Positions 29,702-37,738 of a stretch of DNA of 64,000 nucleotides are shown in pieces. Origin of the DNA: Streptomyces luteolus (GTDB lineage: Bacteria > Actinomycetota > Actinomycetes > Streptomycetales > Streptomycetaceae); the NCBI RefSeq assembly GCF_029968015.1, contig NZ_JASCIS010000036.1, forward strand, positions 1 to 64,000, read 5' to 3'. Numbering within the stretch: the stretch's first letter is position 1; every line of letters starts with the position of its first letter. Below the pieces are notes generated by a model that did no database searches, was not told where the DNA came from, and saw nothing but the letters and a program-made list of their open reading frames with translations. A program made the translations under genes and the position numbers.

Positions 29702-31188
29702 GTCCGGCCACGGCGCTGCGGCTGACCTGGGTGCAGCCGGAGGACCTGCTCGGCCACGAGCTGCGCCAGGCCGCCGAGGACGGCCGGGACGCACGGGCGG
29801 TCGCGGACATCGAGCACCGCTGGCGCAAGGCGGGCGGAGCCCCGGCCCCGGTACGCGCGGGCGCCGCCACCACCCCGGCCACCCCCGAACTCCGCGCCCT
29901 GGCCGTCCAACTCCTCGACGAACTGGACGAACTGAACGAACTGGACGAGTCGACACCCCGGGGCCCGTACGCCGAACCCACCGCGCTGCCCGAGATCAGG
30001 GCTCTCTGCGGCACCTCCTGGCCCTCCCCCGACCCCGCGGCCGAAGCCTGCCTCGACCGGCTGCACGCCGCCTGGCTGGGCCGCGCCGTCGGCTGCCTGC
30101 TCGGCAAGCCCGTCGAGAAACTGCCGCTCACCGGCATCCGCGCCCTCGCCCGCGCCACCGGCAACTGGCCCCTCACCGGCTACTTCACCGCCCACGGCCT
30201 GCCCCCCGCGCTCGCCGCCGCCTACCCCTGGAACCGGCGCAGCGCCGCCACCTCGCTCGCCGAGAACATCGACGGCATGCCGGAGGACGACGACCTCAAC
30301 TACCCATTGCTGAACCTGGAGTTGCTACGGCGGTACGGGCCCGGCTTCACGACCCGTGACGTGGCCGCGCTCTGGCTGGACGAGCTGCCGGCGGGCCGTA
30401 CGTTCACCGCCGAGCGCGTCGCGTACCGCAATCTCCTCGACGGGGTCGAGCCCCCGCGCACGGCCCGGCGCCGCAACCCGTTCCGCGAGTGGATCGGCGC
30501 CCTCATCCGCGCCGACGTGCATGGCCTGACCCACCCCGGCGACCCCGGCGCCGCCGCCGATCAGGCCCACCGGGACGCCTGCCTCACGCACACCGCGAAC
30601 GGCGTGTACGGCGCGATGTTCGCGGCGGCCACGATCGCCTCGGCCGCGAGCGGCACCGCCGACGTGCACCGCGCGCTGCGCGCCGGGCTCGCCGTCGTAC
30701 CGCCCGGCTCCCGGCTCGCGCGCGCCGTGCGGCACGGCATCCGGCTCGCCCGTACGCACACGGCGTTCGACACGGTCGTCGACACCCTGCACGCCACGTA
30801 CGGCACACACCACTGGGTGCACGTCGTGCCCAACGCCGCGCTGCTCGCCGCCGCGCTCACCCACGCCGACGGGGACTTCGACGGCTCGGTGACGCGGGCG
30901 GTGTCGGGCGGCTGGGACACAGATTCGGTCGGCGCGACGGCGGGTTCGGTGGCGGGCCTGCTCGCGGGCACCCCGGACACCATCGACACCCGCTGGACGG
31001 CTCCCCTCAAGAACCGACTCGCCACATCCGTCGCCGACTTCAACGGCACCAGCTTCGACGAGCTGGCCCGCCTGACGTACACGCAGACCACGCCGCCGCC
31101 CTCTCCCAACCCGCCCTCCCCCGTTGTGGGCAATCGTTCCGCTGGGGCGGAACGGGTGGGCACAACGCCACCGCGCCGAGTGCGCTGA
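29698..31188 (+). CDS. ADP-ribosylglycohydrolase family protein (paralogue 4), N-terminal extension
   Basis: A 496-aa paralogue. The first 115 residues are a separate extension without a recognised domain; it contains an acidic Leu/Asp/Glu run (LLDELDELNELDES). The glycohydrolase core starts at LGRAVGCLLGKPVEKL, where the usual GDALG is GCLLG. The metal motifs are PEDDDLNY and GGWDTDSVGATAGS, so the acidic ligands are present. The last 21 residues and the stop codon fall in the outer intergenic repeat at 31126-31190. Translation is coupled to paralogue 3 by ATGA. Its function is unknown beyond family membership. Confidence 0.87.
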   Translation: MSPATALRLTWVQPEDLLGHELRQAAEDGRDARAVADIEHRWRKAGGAPAPVRAGAATTPATPELRALAVQLLDELDELNELDESTPRGPYAEPTALPEIRALCGTSWPSPDPAAEACLDRLHAAWLGRAVGCLLGKPVEKLPLTGIRALARATGNWPLTGYFTAHGLPPALAAAYPWNRRSAATSLAENIDGMPEDDDLNYPLLNLELLRRYGPGFTTRDVAALWLDELPAGRTFTAERVAYRNLLDGVEPPRTARRRNPFREWIGALIRADVHGLTHPGDPGAAADQAHRDACLTHTANGVYGAMFAAATIASAASGTADVHRALRAGLAVVPPGSRLARAVRHGIRLARTHTAFDTVVDTLHATYGTHHWVHVVPNAALLAAALTHADGDFDGSVTRAVSGGWDTDSVGATAGSVAGLLAGTPDTIDTRWTAPLKNRLATSVADFNGTSFDELARLTYTQTTPPPSPNPPSPVVGNRSAGAERVGTTPPRRVR

Positions 31189-31190
31189 AC
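31126..31190 (+). repeat. Outer GTGGGCA repeat without G-run element
   Basis: GTGGGCAATCGTTCCGC, a GGGGCGGAACG arm, then GGTGGGCACA and a GAGTGCGCTGAAC tail. GTTCCGC and GCGGAAC can pair. This is the unoccupied form of the repeat found at 2772-2872 and 27259-27344. It supplies the end of paralogue 4, including its stop codon. Confidence 0.75.
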
Positions 31191-31218
31191 GACAAGCCCT
31201 GCACCGGGAGGACCCCGT

Positions 31219-32409
31219 ATGCACACCCCACCCCTGAAACCCCTCCGCGTCCTCGACCTGGCAACCCTCTTCGCCGGCCCCCTCGCCGCCACCATGCTCG
31301 GCGACTTCGGCGCCGAGGTGATCAAGGTGGAGCACCCGCGCCGCCCCGACCCCTCCCGCGGCCACGGCCCCGCCAAGGACGGCGTCGGCCTCTGGTGGAA
31401 GCTGCTCGGCCGCAACAAGCGCACCGTCACCCTCGACCTCTCCACCGACGGCGGCCGCGCAACGCTCCTGCGCCTCGCCGCCACCGCGGACGTCGTGATC
31501 GAGAACTTCCGCCCCGGCACCCTGGAGCGCTGGGGCCTCGGCTGGGACGAACTCAGCGCCGCCAACGAGCGGTTGGTGCTCGCCCGCGTCACTGGGTTCG
31601 GCCAGTTCGGCCCGTACTCGCACCGCCCCGGATTCGGCACCCTCGCCGAGGCGATGAGCGGCTTCGCGGCGATCACCGGTGAGCCGGAAGGCCCGCCCAC
31701 GCTCCCGCCGTTCGGCCTCGCCGACTCCATCGCCGGTCTGGCCACCGCGTACGCGATCATGACCGCGCTCGCCGCGCGCACCGCCACCGGCCGGGGCCAG
31801 GTAGTCGACATGGCGATCATCGAGCCGATCCTCACGGTCCTCGGCCCGCAGCCGCTCTGGTACGACCAGCTCGGCTTCGTGCAGCCGCGCACCGGCAACC
31901 GCTCCACCAACAACGCGCCCCGCAACACCTACCGCACCGCCGACGACCGCTGGGTGGCCGTCTCCACCTCCGCGCAGTCCATCGCGGAGCGGGTGCTGCA
32001 CCTCGTCGGCCGGCCCGACCTGATCGACGAGCCCTGGTTCGCGACCGGCACGGACCGCGCCGCGCACGCCGACGTCCTGGACGCGGCCGTCGGCGACTGG
32101 ATCGCCCAGCGCACCCGCGACGAGGTCATCGCCGCCTTCGAGAAGGCCGAGGCGGCGGTCGCCCCGATCCACGACGTACGGGACGTCCTCGCCGATCCGC
32201 AGTACGCGGCCCTCGACTCCGTCACGACGGTCGACGATCCCGAACTCGGCGCGCTCCGTATGCAGAACGTCCTCTTCCGCCTCTCCTCGACACCGGGCGC
32301 GATCCGCTGGGCGGGCCGCCCGCACGGCGCGGACACCGACAGCGTCCTGGCCGAACTCGGCCTCGGCGACGAGGAGATCACCGACCTACGAAAGACCGGC
32401 GCCGTATGA
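31219..32409 (+). CDS. CoA-transferase family III (CaiB/BaiF)
   Basis: A 396-aa enzyme that moves CoA between carboxylic acids. The family opening LRVLDLATLFAGPLAATMLGDFGAEVIKVEHP is followed by NFRPGTLERWGLGWDEL and a GFGQFGPY glycine loop. The catalytic Asp is expected in GRGQVVDMAIIEP. The ATG has GGGAGG 7 bp upstream, and its stop overlaps the CitE-like gene by 4 bp. A family III CoA-transferase coupled to a CoA-ester lyase is the pattern of dicarboxylate breakdown (for example citramalyl-, malyl- or methylmalyl-CoA). The hydratase needed for itaconate or mesaconate is not seen here. Confidence 0.9.
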   Translation: MHTPPLKPLRVLDLATLFAGPLAATMLGDFGAEVIKVEHPRRPDPSRGHGPAKDGVGLWWKLLGRNKRTVTLDLSTDGGRATLLRLAATADVVIENFRPGTLERWGLGWDELSAANERLVLARVTGFGQFGPYSHRPGFGTLAEAMSGFAAITGEPEGPPTLPPFGLADSIAGLATAYAIMTALAARTATGRGQVVDMAIIEPILTVLGPQPLWYDQLGFVQPRTGNRSTNNAPRNTYRTADDRWVAVSTSAQSIAERVLHLVGRPDLIDEPWFATGTDRAAHADVLDAAVGDWIAQRTRDEVIAAFEKAEAAVAPIHDVRDVLADPQYAALDSVTTVDDPELGALRMQNVLFRLSSTPGAIRWAGRPHGADTDSVLAELGLGDEEITDLRKTGAV

Positions 32410-33263
32410 CCACCGACGCGATGTACACCGACGCGCTGACCACCGCCCCCGCACCGGCCCTCACCTGGCTGTACGCACCCGGCGACCGCCCCACCACCGT
32501 CGCCAAGGCGCTCGCCTCCGGCGCGCACGCCGTCGTCGTCGACCTCGAGGACGCGGTCGCCCCCGAGCGCAAGGAGTACGCCCGCTCCGCCACCGCCGAG
32601 CTGCTCACCGCCCACCACCCGGTGCCGGTGCACGTCCGCGTCAACGCCCTGGACGGCCCGTACGCCGGCGCCGATCTGCTCGCGCTGACAGGCCTTGTGG
32701 GCCTCGCGGGCCTGCGGCTGCCGAAGATCACGGACCCCGCCCAGGTGGTCCGGGTCGCCGAACTCACCGACTCCCTGCCGCTGTTCGCCCTGCTGGAATC
32801 GGCCCTCGCCATCGAGCGCGCGTACACCCTCGCCACCGCGCACCCCGCCCTGCGCGGCCTCGCCCTGGGTGAGGCGGATCTCCGGGCCGACCTGGGTGCG
32901 AGCGACTCCGGCCTGGACTGGGTCCGCTCCCGTGTGGTCTGCGCGAGCCGTGCGGCGGGACTCGCTCCCCCGGCCCAGTCCGTCTTCCCGGACATCCGCG
33001 ACGTGGACGGCCTCGCCGCGTCCTGTGCCCATGGCCGCGCCCTCGGCTTCCTCGGCCGCGCGGCGATCCACCCGCGCCAGCTGCCGGTGATCGAGCGGGC
33101 CTACCTGCCGGATCCGGCGGAGGTCGCGGCGGCGGAGGAGATCGTCAAGGCGGCGGAGTCGGAGTCCGGCGCACTGGCCCTCCCGGACGGCCGTTTCGTG
33201 GACGCGGCGGTGGTGCATGCCGCCCGACGCACTTTGACCTTGAGCAATCGCCGGAGGGGCTGA
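32406..33263 (+). CDS. CitE-like CoA-ester lyase (HpcH/HpaI aldolase superfamily)
   Basis: A 285-aa TIM-barrel lyase. TWLYAPGDRPTTVAKAL opens the fold. DLEDAVAPERK holds an acidic metal ligand, the HVRVNALDG strand the substrate Arg, and FALLESALAIERA a second metal Glu, followed by GEADLRADLG. These fit members that split malyl-CoA or citramalyl-CoA into acetyl-CoA and a keto acid. The ATGA overlap couples it to the CoA-transferase. The last five residues (NRRRG) and the stop are encoded within the terminator hairpin, so the native C-terminus has probably been replaced by repeat sequence. Confidence 0.9.
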   Translation: MTTDAMYTDALTTAPAPALTWLYAPGDRPTTVAKALASGAHAVVVDLEDAVAPERKEYARSATAELLTAHHPVPVHVRVNALDGPYAGADLLALTGLVGLAGLRLPKITDPAQVVRVAELTDSLPLFALLESALAIERAYTLATAHPALRGLALGEADLRADLGASDSGLDWVRSRVVCASRAAGLAPPAQSVFPDIRDVDGLAASCAHGRALGFLGRAAIHPRQLPVIERAYLPDPAEVAAAEEIVKAAESESGALALPDGRFVDAAVVHAARRTLTLSNRRRG

Positions 33264-33284
33264 TTTTCAGCCCCTCCGGCGATT
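33246..33284. terminator. 18-bp hairpin terminator overlapping the CitE-like gene end
   Basis: A perfect 18-bp stem AATCGCCGGAGGGGCTGA with its complement around a TTT loop. It lies between the convergent CitE-like and lgt genes. It is the same repeat family as 6104-6139 and 37488-37520; the associated GGAGCGGGGTCCGGGGC segment continues to about 33345. Confidence 0.85.
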
Positions 33285-33363
33285 GAGGAGCGGGGTCCGG
33301 GGCGGAGCCCCGAAGCTCCGCAGGATTTCGGGAAGGGGCGGGGAGGGGAGGGGAAAGAAACCC

Positions 33364-34287
33364 TCAGACCCGCTTGGCGGTACTGGGCCCGTCGGCCCCG
33401 TCGGACTCCTCAGACCTCTTGCCCGAGGACTCGGAACCCTCCGAGGACGGCTCGTCCTCAGCCTCCCCGGGCTCGACGATCTCCTCCCGCCCCGGCCGCA
33501 GCCGAGCCGACACCACGATGTAGATCACCGCGAGCAGGAAGACCAGGATCGACGTCCACACATTGAGCCGCAGCCCGAGCACGTCGTCCATCTGGACGTC
33601 GTCCACGCGCATGTACTCGATCCAGCCGCGCCCCGCGCAGTACGCGGCGACGTACAGGGCGAAGGCCCGGCCGTGGCCCATCTTGAAGCGGCGGTCGGCC
33701 CAGATGACCAGGAACGCGACGCCGATGCACCACAGCGACTCGTAGAGGAACGTCGGGTGGTACGTGCCCGGCACCCGGCCGCCGTCGGCGCGGGTGATCT
33801 CCAGGGCCCACGGCAGGTCCGTGGCACGGCCGTACAGCTCCTGGTTGAACCAGTTGCCCCAGCGGCCGATGGCCTGGGCGAAGGCGATGCCGGGGGCGAC
33901 GGCGTCGGCGTACGCGGGGAGCGGGATGCCGCGGCGGCGGCAGCCGATCCAGGCGCCGAGCGCGCCGAGCGCGATGGCGCCCCAGATGCCGAGGCCGCCC
34001 TCCCAGATCTTGAGGGCGTCGACGGGGTTGCGGCCCTCGCTGAAGTACAGCTCGTAGTCCGTGATGACGTGGTAGAGCCGTCCGCCGACGAGGCCGAAGG
34101 GCACCGCCCACACGGCGATGTCCGCGACCGTCCCGGCACGGCCGCCGCGGGCGATCCACCGGCGGCCGCCGAGCCAGACGGCCACGAAGACGCCGATGAT
34201 GATGCAGAACGCGTAGCCGCGCAGGGGGATGCCGAAGGGGTCGATCTCACCCTTGGCCGGGCTGGGAATGAAGGCAAGGAGTTCCAT
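33364..34287 (-). CDS. lgt: Prolipoprotein diacylglyceryl transferase
   Basis: A 307-aa membrane enzyme that adds a diacylglyceryl group to the lipobox cysteine of prolipoproteins. The seven-helix core has the Lgt signature AIGRWGNWFNQELYG and the conserved segments VGGRLYHVITDYE and GGLGIWGA. The C-terminal 45 residues form a hydrophilic Glu/Ser-rich tail, common in Streptomyces. The ATG at 34287 gives MELLAFIPSP, the expected family start. It would act on lipoproteins such as the sugar-binding protein at 17177-18472. It follows the DsbA-like gene in the same direction. Confidence 0.96.
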   Translation of the reverse strand: MELLAFIPSPAKGEIDPFGIPLRGYAFCIIIGVFVAVWLGGRRWIARGGRAGTVADIAVWAVPFGLVGGRLYHVITDYELYFSEGRNPVDALKIWEGGLGIWGAIALGALGAWIGCRRRGIPLPAYADAVAPGIAFAQAIGRWGNWFNQELYGRATDLPWALEITRADGGRVPGTYHPTFLYESLWCIGVAFLVIWADRRFKMGHGRAFALYVAAYCAGRGWIEYMRVDDVQMDDVLGLRLNVWTSILVFLLAVIYIVVSARLRPGREEIVEPGEAEDEPSSEGSESSGKRSEESDGADGPSTAKRV

Positions 34288-34307
34288 GGCGGGGTCGACG
34301 CTACCGT

Positions 34308-34338
34308 GCCGGGCGGGATGCACGGCAATCCGCCCGGC
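34308..34338 (-). terminator. Hairpin between the DsbA-like gene and lgt
   Basis: GCCGGGCGG and its exact complement with a 13-nt loop, 38 bp after the DsbA-like stop and 21 bp before the lgt start. It is probably a weak terminator or attenuating structure. Confidence 0.55.
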
Positions 34339-34376
34339 CTAACGGCTCCATAACGGGCCCCGGCCCGCCCACGGCC

Positions 34377-35153
34377 CTACTTGTTGGCGGCCTGCACCAG
34401 CTGCTTGAGCTTCGCCGGCGTCAGCGGGTTCTGCTGGTCGCCGAAGATGTCCTTGCCGTCGAGCTGGACGGTGGGCGTGCCCCGGAATCCGGCCTTCTGG
34501 AAGGCCTCGTTGGAGCGGGCCACCCAGCTGTCGTGCTTGCCGTCGTTCACACAGCTCTCGAACGCGGGGGTGTTCAGGCCCTCGACCTTCCCGGCGAGTT
34601 CGAGGAGCTTGCTGTTCTGCGCGAACGCGTCGTCGGTTTCCTGCGGCTGGTTCTGGAACAGCACGTCGTGGTACGGCGTGAACTTCCCGGCGTCCTGGGC
34701 GCAGGCCGCGGCGTTGGCGGCGCGTACGGAGCCCTCACCGCCCATGTTCCCGTCGATGATCGTGGCGAGGTGGTACTCGACCTTGAGCTGGCCCGCGTCG
34801 ACGAGTTCGTGGATCGTCTTGCGGTACATGTTCTCGAACTGGGCGCACGCCGGGCAGCGGAAGTCCTCCCAGATCGTGAGGGTCGACTTGGCGCTCTCTT
34901 GGCCGACCGGGATGGCCAGACCGTCCTTGCCCATCGCCCCCTTCGGGGCCACGACCGGGCCCGCACTCTCCTTCTCGTCCTTGCCCGCGTTGGCGGCGAT
35001 CACACCGACGACGGCGGCCAGGCCCAGGACTCCCACCACGGCCGCGGCCACGATCAGTGTGCGGCGCCGCCGCTCCTGCGCCTTCTGCTTCTCGCGCTCG
35101 ATCGCCAGCCGCTCGCGGGCGGTGCGCTTTCCCTCACGGTTCTTCTCGCTCAC
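34377..35153 (-). CDS. Membrane-anchored DsbA-like thiol oxidoreductase
   Basis: A 258-aa protein with a highly charged cytoplasmic N-terminus (residues 1-31), one transmembrane helix (about 32-55) and an extracytoplasmic thioredoxin-fold domain of the DSBA-like/thioredoxin_4 group. The active site is Cys100-Pro-Ala-Cys103 in FRCPACAQF. The cis-Pro loop is RGTPTVQLDG. It should form or exchange disulfides in exported proteins. The GTG at 35153 gives MSEKNREGKR; codons upstream would lie in the terminator hairpin. It is placed between trpA and lgt, with a strong hairpin just upstream. Confidence 0.92.
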   Translation of the reverse strand: MSEKNREGKRTARERLAIEREKQKAQERRRRTLIVAAAVVGVLGLAAVVGVIAANAGKDEKESAGPVVAPKGAMGKDGLAIPVGQESAKSTLTIWEDFRCPACAQFENMYRKTIHELVDAGQLKVEYHLATIIDGNMGGEGSVRAANAAACAQDAGKFTPYHDVLFQNQPQETDDAFAQNSKLLELAGKVEGLNTPAFESCVNDGKHDSWVARSNEAFQKAGFRGTPTVQLDGKDIFGDQQNPLTPAKLKQLVQAANK

Positions 35154-35166
35154 ACCCCGCAAACGA

Positions 35167-35196
35167 ACCGGGGAGGCATGAGCATGCCTCCCCGGT
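35167..35196 (-). terminator. Terminator of the trp operon
   Basis: A perfect 14-bp stem ACCGGGGAGGCATG with its complement around a 2-nt loop, 53 bp after the trpA stop and 14 bp before the DsbA-like start. Confidence 0.85.
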
Positions 35197-35249
35197 CCCA
35201 GGTCCACCCGTACGAGCGATGAGCCCGCCGAGCCGTTCTAAGCGGCCTG

Positions 35250-36080
35250 CTAGGACTCCCGCACCCCGCTGCGCACGCCCTGTGCGAGGTCGGCGGCGAG
35301 CGCCCGCACCGCGTCGAGGCCGGCGGCCTCGTCCGGGGCGTCGAGCATGGCCTTCACGAAGGCGGAGCCGACGATCACACCGTCCGCGAAGCCCGCGACC
35401 TCGGCGGCCTGCCGGGCGTTGGAGACGCCGAGGCCGACGCAGACCGGCAGGTCCGTGGCGGCCGCCGACCGCGTGCGGCGCACCAGGTCGGCGGCCTGCG
35501 AACCGACGGACTCACGGGTGCCGGTGACGCCCATGAGCGAGGCCGCGTACACAAAGCCCGAACCGGCCGCGGTGATCGTGGCGAGGCGGGCGTCCTTGCT
35601 GCTGGGCGCGACGACGAAGACGGTGCCGAGCCCGTGCTTGTCCGCGTGCTCGCGCCACAGTCCGGACTCCTCGACGGGCAGGTCGGGCAGGATGCACCCG
35701 GCGCCGCCCGCCTCGGCGAGCTCGGCGGTGAACCGCTCGACGCCGTAGCGGTCGATGGGGTTCCAGTACGTCATGACGAGGATCGGCTTGCCGGTCGCGG
35801 CGTGCGCCTCGCGGACCGTACGGAGCACGTCCTTGATCTTGACGCCGCCGCGCAGGGCGATGTCGTCGGCGGTCTGGATGACCGGGCCGTCGAGCACCGG
35901 GTCGCTGTGCGGAAGGCCGACCTCCACGACGTCGGCGCCGGACTCCAGGACCGCCTTGGCGGCCGCGATGCCGCCCTCGACGGTCGGGAACCCGGCCGGC
36001 AGGTAGGCGACGAGCGCGGCCCGGCCCTCCGCCTTGGCGGCGGCGAGGGTCTCGCTCAACAGCCGTACGTTCCCGCTCAC
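35250..36080 (-). CDS. trpA: Tryptophan synthase alpha chain
   Basis: A 276-aa TIM-barrel subunit that cleaves indole-3-glycerol phosphate to indole and glyceraldehyde 3-phosphate. The catalytic Glu lies in DVVEVGLPHSDP, and the catalytic Asp is the one after Leu in DPVLDGPVIQ. The phosphate loop is GLGVSNARQA with GVIVGSAFVKAM. The start overlaps the trpB stop by 4 bp (GTGA), so the alpha and beta chains are translated together. It is the last gene of the leftward trp set and is followed by a strong hairpin. Confidence 0.97.
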   Translation of the reverse strand: MSGNVRLLSETLAAAKAEGRAALVAYLPAGFPTVEGGIAAAKAVLESGADVVEVGLPHSDPVLDGPVIQTADDIALRGGVKIKDVLRTVREAHAATGKPILVMTYWNPIDRYGVERFTAELAEAGGAGCILPDLPVEESGLWREHADKHGLGTVFVVAPSSKDARLATITAAGSGFVYAASLMGVTGTRESVGSQAADLVRRTRSAAATDLPVCVGLGVSNARQAAEVAGFADGVIVGSAFVKAMLDAPDEAAGLDAVRALAADLAQGVRSGVRES

Positions 36081-37375
36081 TTGGCGTCCCCCTCGATCTC
36101 GGCGGTGTCGGCGGCGTCGGCCGCGACCTCGGCGTCGGTGCCCTCGTCGTACAGGCCGAAGTAGCGCGCGGCGGTGTCCATGTCCTTGTCGCCGCGGCCG
36201 GACAGGTTGACGACGATCAGGCCGTCCTCGCCCAGCTCCTTGCCGACCTCCAGCGCACCGGCCAGGGCGTGGGCGCTCTCGATCGCCGGGATGATGCCCT
36301 CCGTACGGGAGAGAAGGCGCAGCGCCCGCATCGCGGCGTCGTCGGTCACGGCCCGGTACTCGCCGCGGCCGCTGTCCTTGAGGTAGGCGTGCTCCGGGCC
36401 GATGCCCGGGTAGTCGAGCCCGGCGGAGATCGAGTAGGGCTCGGTGATCTGGCCCTCCTCGTCCTGCAGGACGTACGACCGCGAGCCGTGCAGGATGCCC
36501 GGCTCGCCCGCGGTCAGGGTGGCCGCGTGCTCGCCGGTCTCGACACCGTGCCCGGCGGGCTCGCAGCCGATGAGGCGTACGTCGGCGTCCGGGATGAAGG
36601 CGTGGAACAGGCCGATCGCGTTGGAGCCGCCGCCAACGCAGGCGACCGCGGCGTCGGGCAGGCGCCCGGCGCGCTCCAGGATCTGCCGGCGGGCCTCGAC
36701 GCCGATGACGCGGTGGAAGTCGCGGACCATGGCCGGGAAGGGGTGCGGGCCTGCGACGGTGCCGAAGAGGTAGTGCGTCCGGTCGACGTTGGCGACCCAG
36801 TCGCGGAACGCCTCGTTGATGGCGTCCTTGAGGGTGCGGCTGCCGGACTTCACGGCGACGACCTCGGCGCCGAGCATGCGCATGCGGGCGACGTTGAGGG
36901 CCTGGCGCTGGGTGTCGATCTCGCCCATGTAGATGGTGCAGTCGAGGCCGAAGAGGGCGCAGGCGGTGGCCGTGGCGACGCCGTGCTGACCGGCGCCGGT
37001 CTCGGCGATGACGCGGGTCTTGCCCATCCGCTTGGTCAGCAGGGCCTGGCCGAGCACGTTGTTGATCTTGTGCGAGCCGGTGTGGTTGAGGTCCTCGCGC
37101 TTGAGGAACACCCGTGCGCCACCGGCGTGTTCGGCGAAGCGCGGCACTTCGGTGAGCGAGCTGGGGCGCCCGGTGTAGTGCACGAGCAGATCGTCGAGCT
37201 CGCGCGCGAACTCGGGGTCCTGCTTCGCCTTGTCGTACTCGACGGCGACCTCGTCGACGGCGGCGACGAGCGCCTCCGGAATGAACTTCCCGCCGAAGGC
37301 GCCGAAGTAGCCCTGCGGCGTGGGAACTTGGCCGTCCGGATCGGGAATGAAGAACTGACTGGACATGCTGGACAT
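36077..37375 (-). CDS. trpB: Tryptophan synthase beta chain
   Basis: A 432-aa PLP enzyme that joins indole to serine. The PLP lysine is in NHTGSHKINN, with the indole-site Glu in AETGAGQHGVATA, the phosphate loop CVGGGSNAIG and the sodium-site region GLDYPGIGPEHAYL. Three in-frame ATGs lie close together. The middle one (37375) has AGGAG 10 bp upstream and was chosen; 37384 is too close to that site and 37366 too far. A 15-bp hairpin separates it from trpM, which may lower or separate its transcription from trpC. Confidence 0.96.
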   Translation of the reverse strand: MSSMSSQFFIPDPDGQVPTPQGYFGAFGGKFIPEALVAAVDEVAVEYDKAKQDPEFARELDDLLVHYTGRPSSLTEVPRFAEHAGGARVFLKREDLNHTGSHKINNVLGQALLTKRMGKTRVIAETGAGQHGVATATACALFGLDCTIYMGEIDTQRQALNVARMRMLGAEVVAVKSGSRTLKDAINEAFRDWVANVDRTHYLFGTVAGPHPFPAMVRDFHRVIGVEARRQILERAGRLPDAAVACVGGGSNAIGLFHAFIPDADVRLIGCEPAGHGVETGEHAATLTAGEPGILHGSRSYVLQDEEGQITEPYSISAGLDYPGIGPEHAYLKDSGRGEYRAVTDDAAMRALRLLSRTEGIIPAIESAHALAGALEVGKELGEDGLIVVNLSGRGDKDMDTAARYFGLYDEGTDAEVAADAADTAEIEGDAK

Positions 37376-37487
37376 GTGCGACATGCTCCTAGGAGTACGC
37401 GATGGGGTGGGCGTGTGGCGCCTGCGGCGGGCTTCTTCCCCACCCCGCCCCTTCCCGAATTCGTCCTGCCGGACAGGCCTCCTCAAA

Positions 37488-37520
37488 CGCCGGAGGGGCT
37501 GATTTTCAGCCCCTCCGGCG
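37488..37520. terminator. Hairpin repeat inside the trp operon
   Basis: A perfect 15-bp stem CGCCGGAGGGGCTGA around a TTT loop, extended by six more pairs after one mismatch (37481-37527). It is the same repeat family as 33246-33284 and is flanked on both sides by repeat arms (about 37440-37570). It lies between trpM and trpB, 35 bp after the trpM stop. Confidence 0.75.
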
Positions 37521-37554
37521 ATTGAGGAGCGGGGGTCTGGGGGCTGGCCCCCAG

Positions 37555-37731
37555 TTACGGGAAGGGGCGGGGCTGGGGAAGAGACCCCGTCGCCCCGGGC
37601 CATCGCATCCCGTTGACCTGACCGGGCTCCGAGCCGATCACGTACCGCACACGCCGCCCGTGCACACGCCGCGCAGGCGCGCGACAGCCCCGGGGCCTGC
37701 ACCCCGGAGCGAGACGGACGGCGATGGGCAT
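37555..37731 (-). CDS. trpM: TrpM, small modulator protein of tryptophan synthesis
   Basis: A 58-aa, Arg-rich protein between trpC and trpB, the position of TrpM in Streptomyces coelicolor. The recognisable core is LAPGCRPRGCRAPARRV followed by RRVRYVIGSEPGQVNGMRW. The ATG at 37731 is 7 bp after the trpC stop, so it is probably co-translated. The last residues (LPQPRPFP) and the TAA stop come from the adjoining intergenic repeat. TrpM is reported to influence tryptophan metabolism and development in S. coelicolor; its molecular action is not settled. Confidence 0.85.
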   Translation of the reverse strand: MPIAVRLAPGCRPRGCRAPARRVHGRRVRYVIGSEPGQVNGMRWPGATGSLPQPRPFP

Positions 37732-37738
37732 CAGGAAC

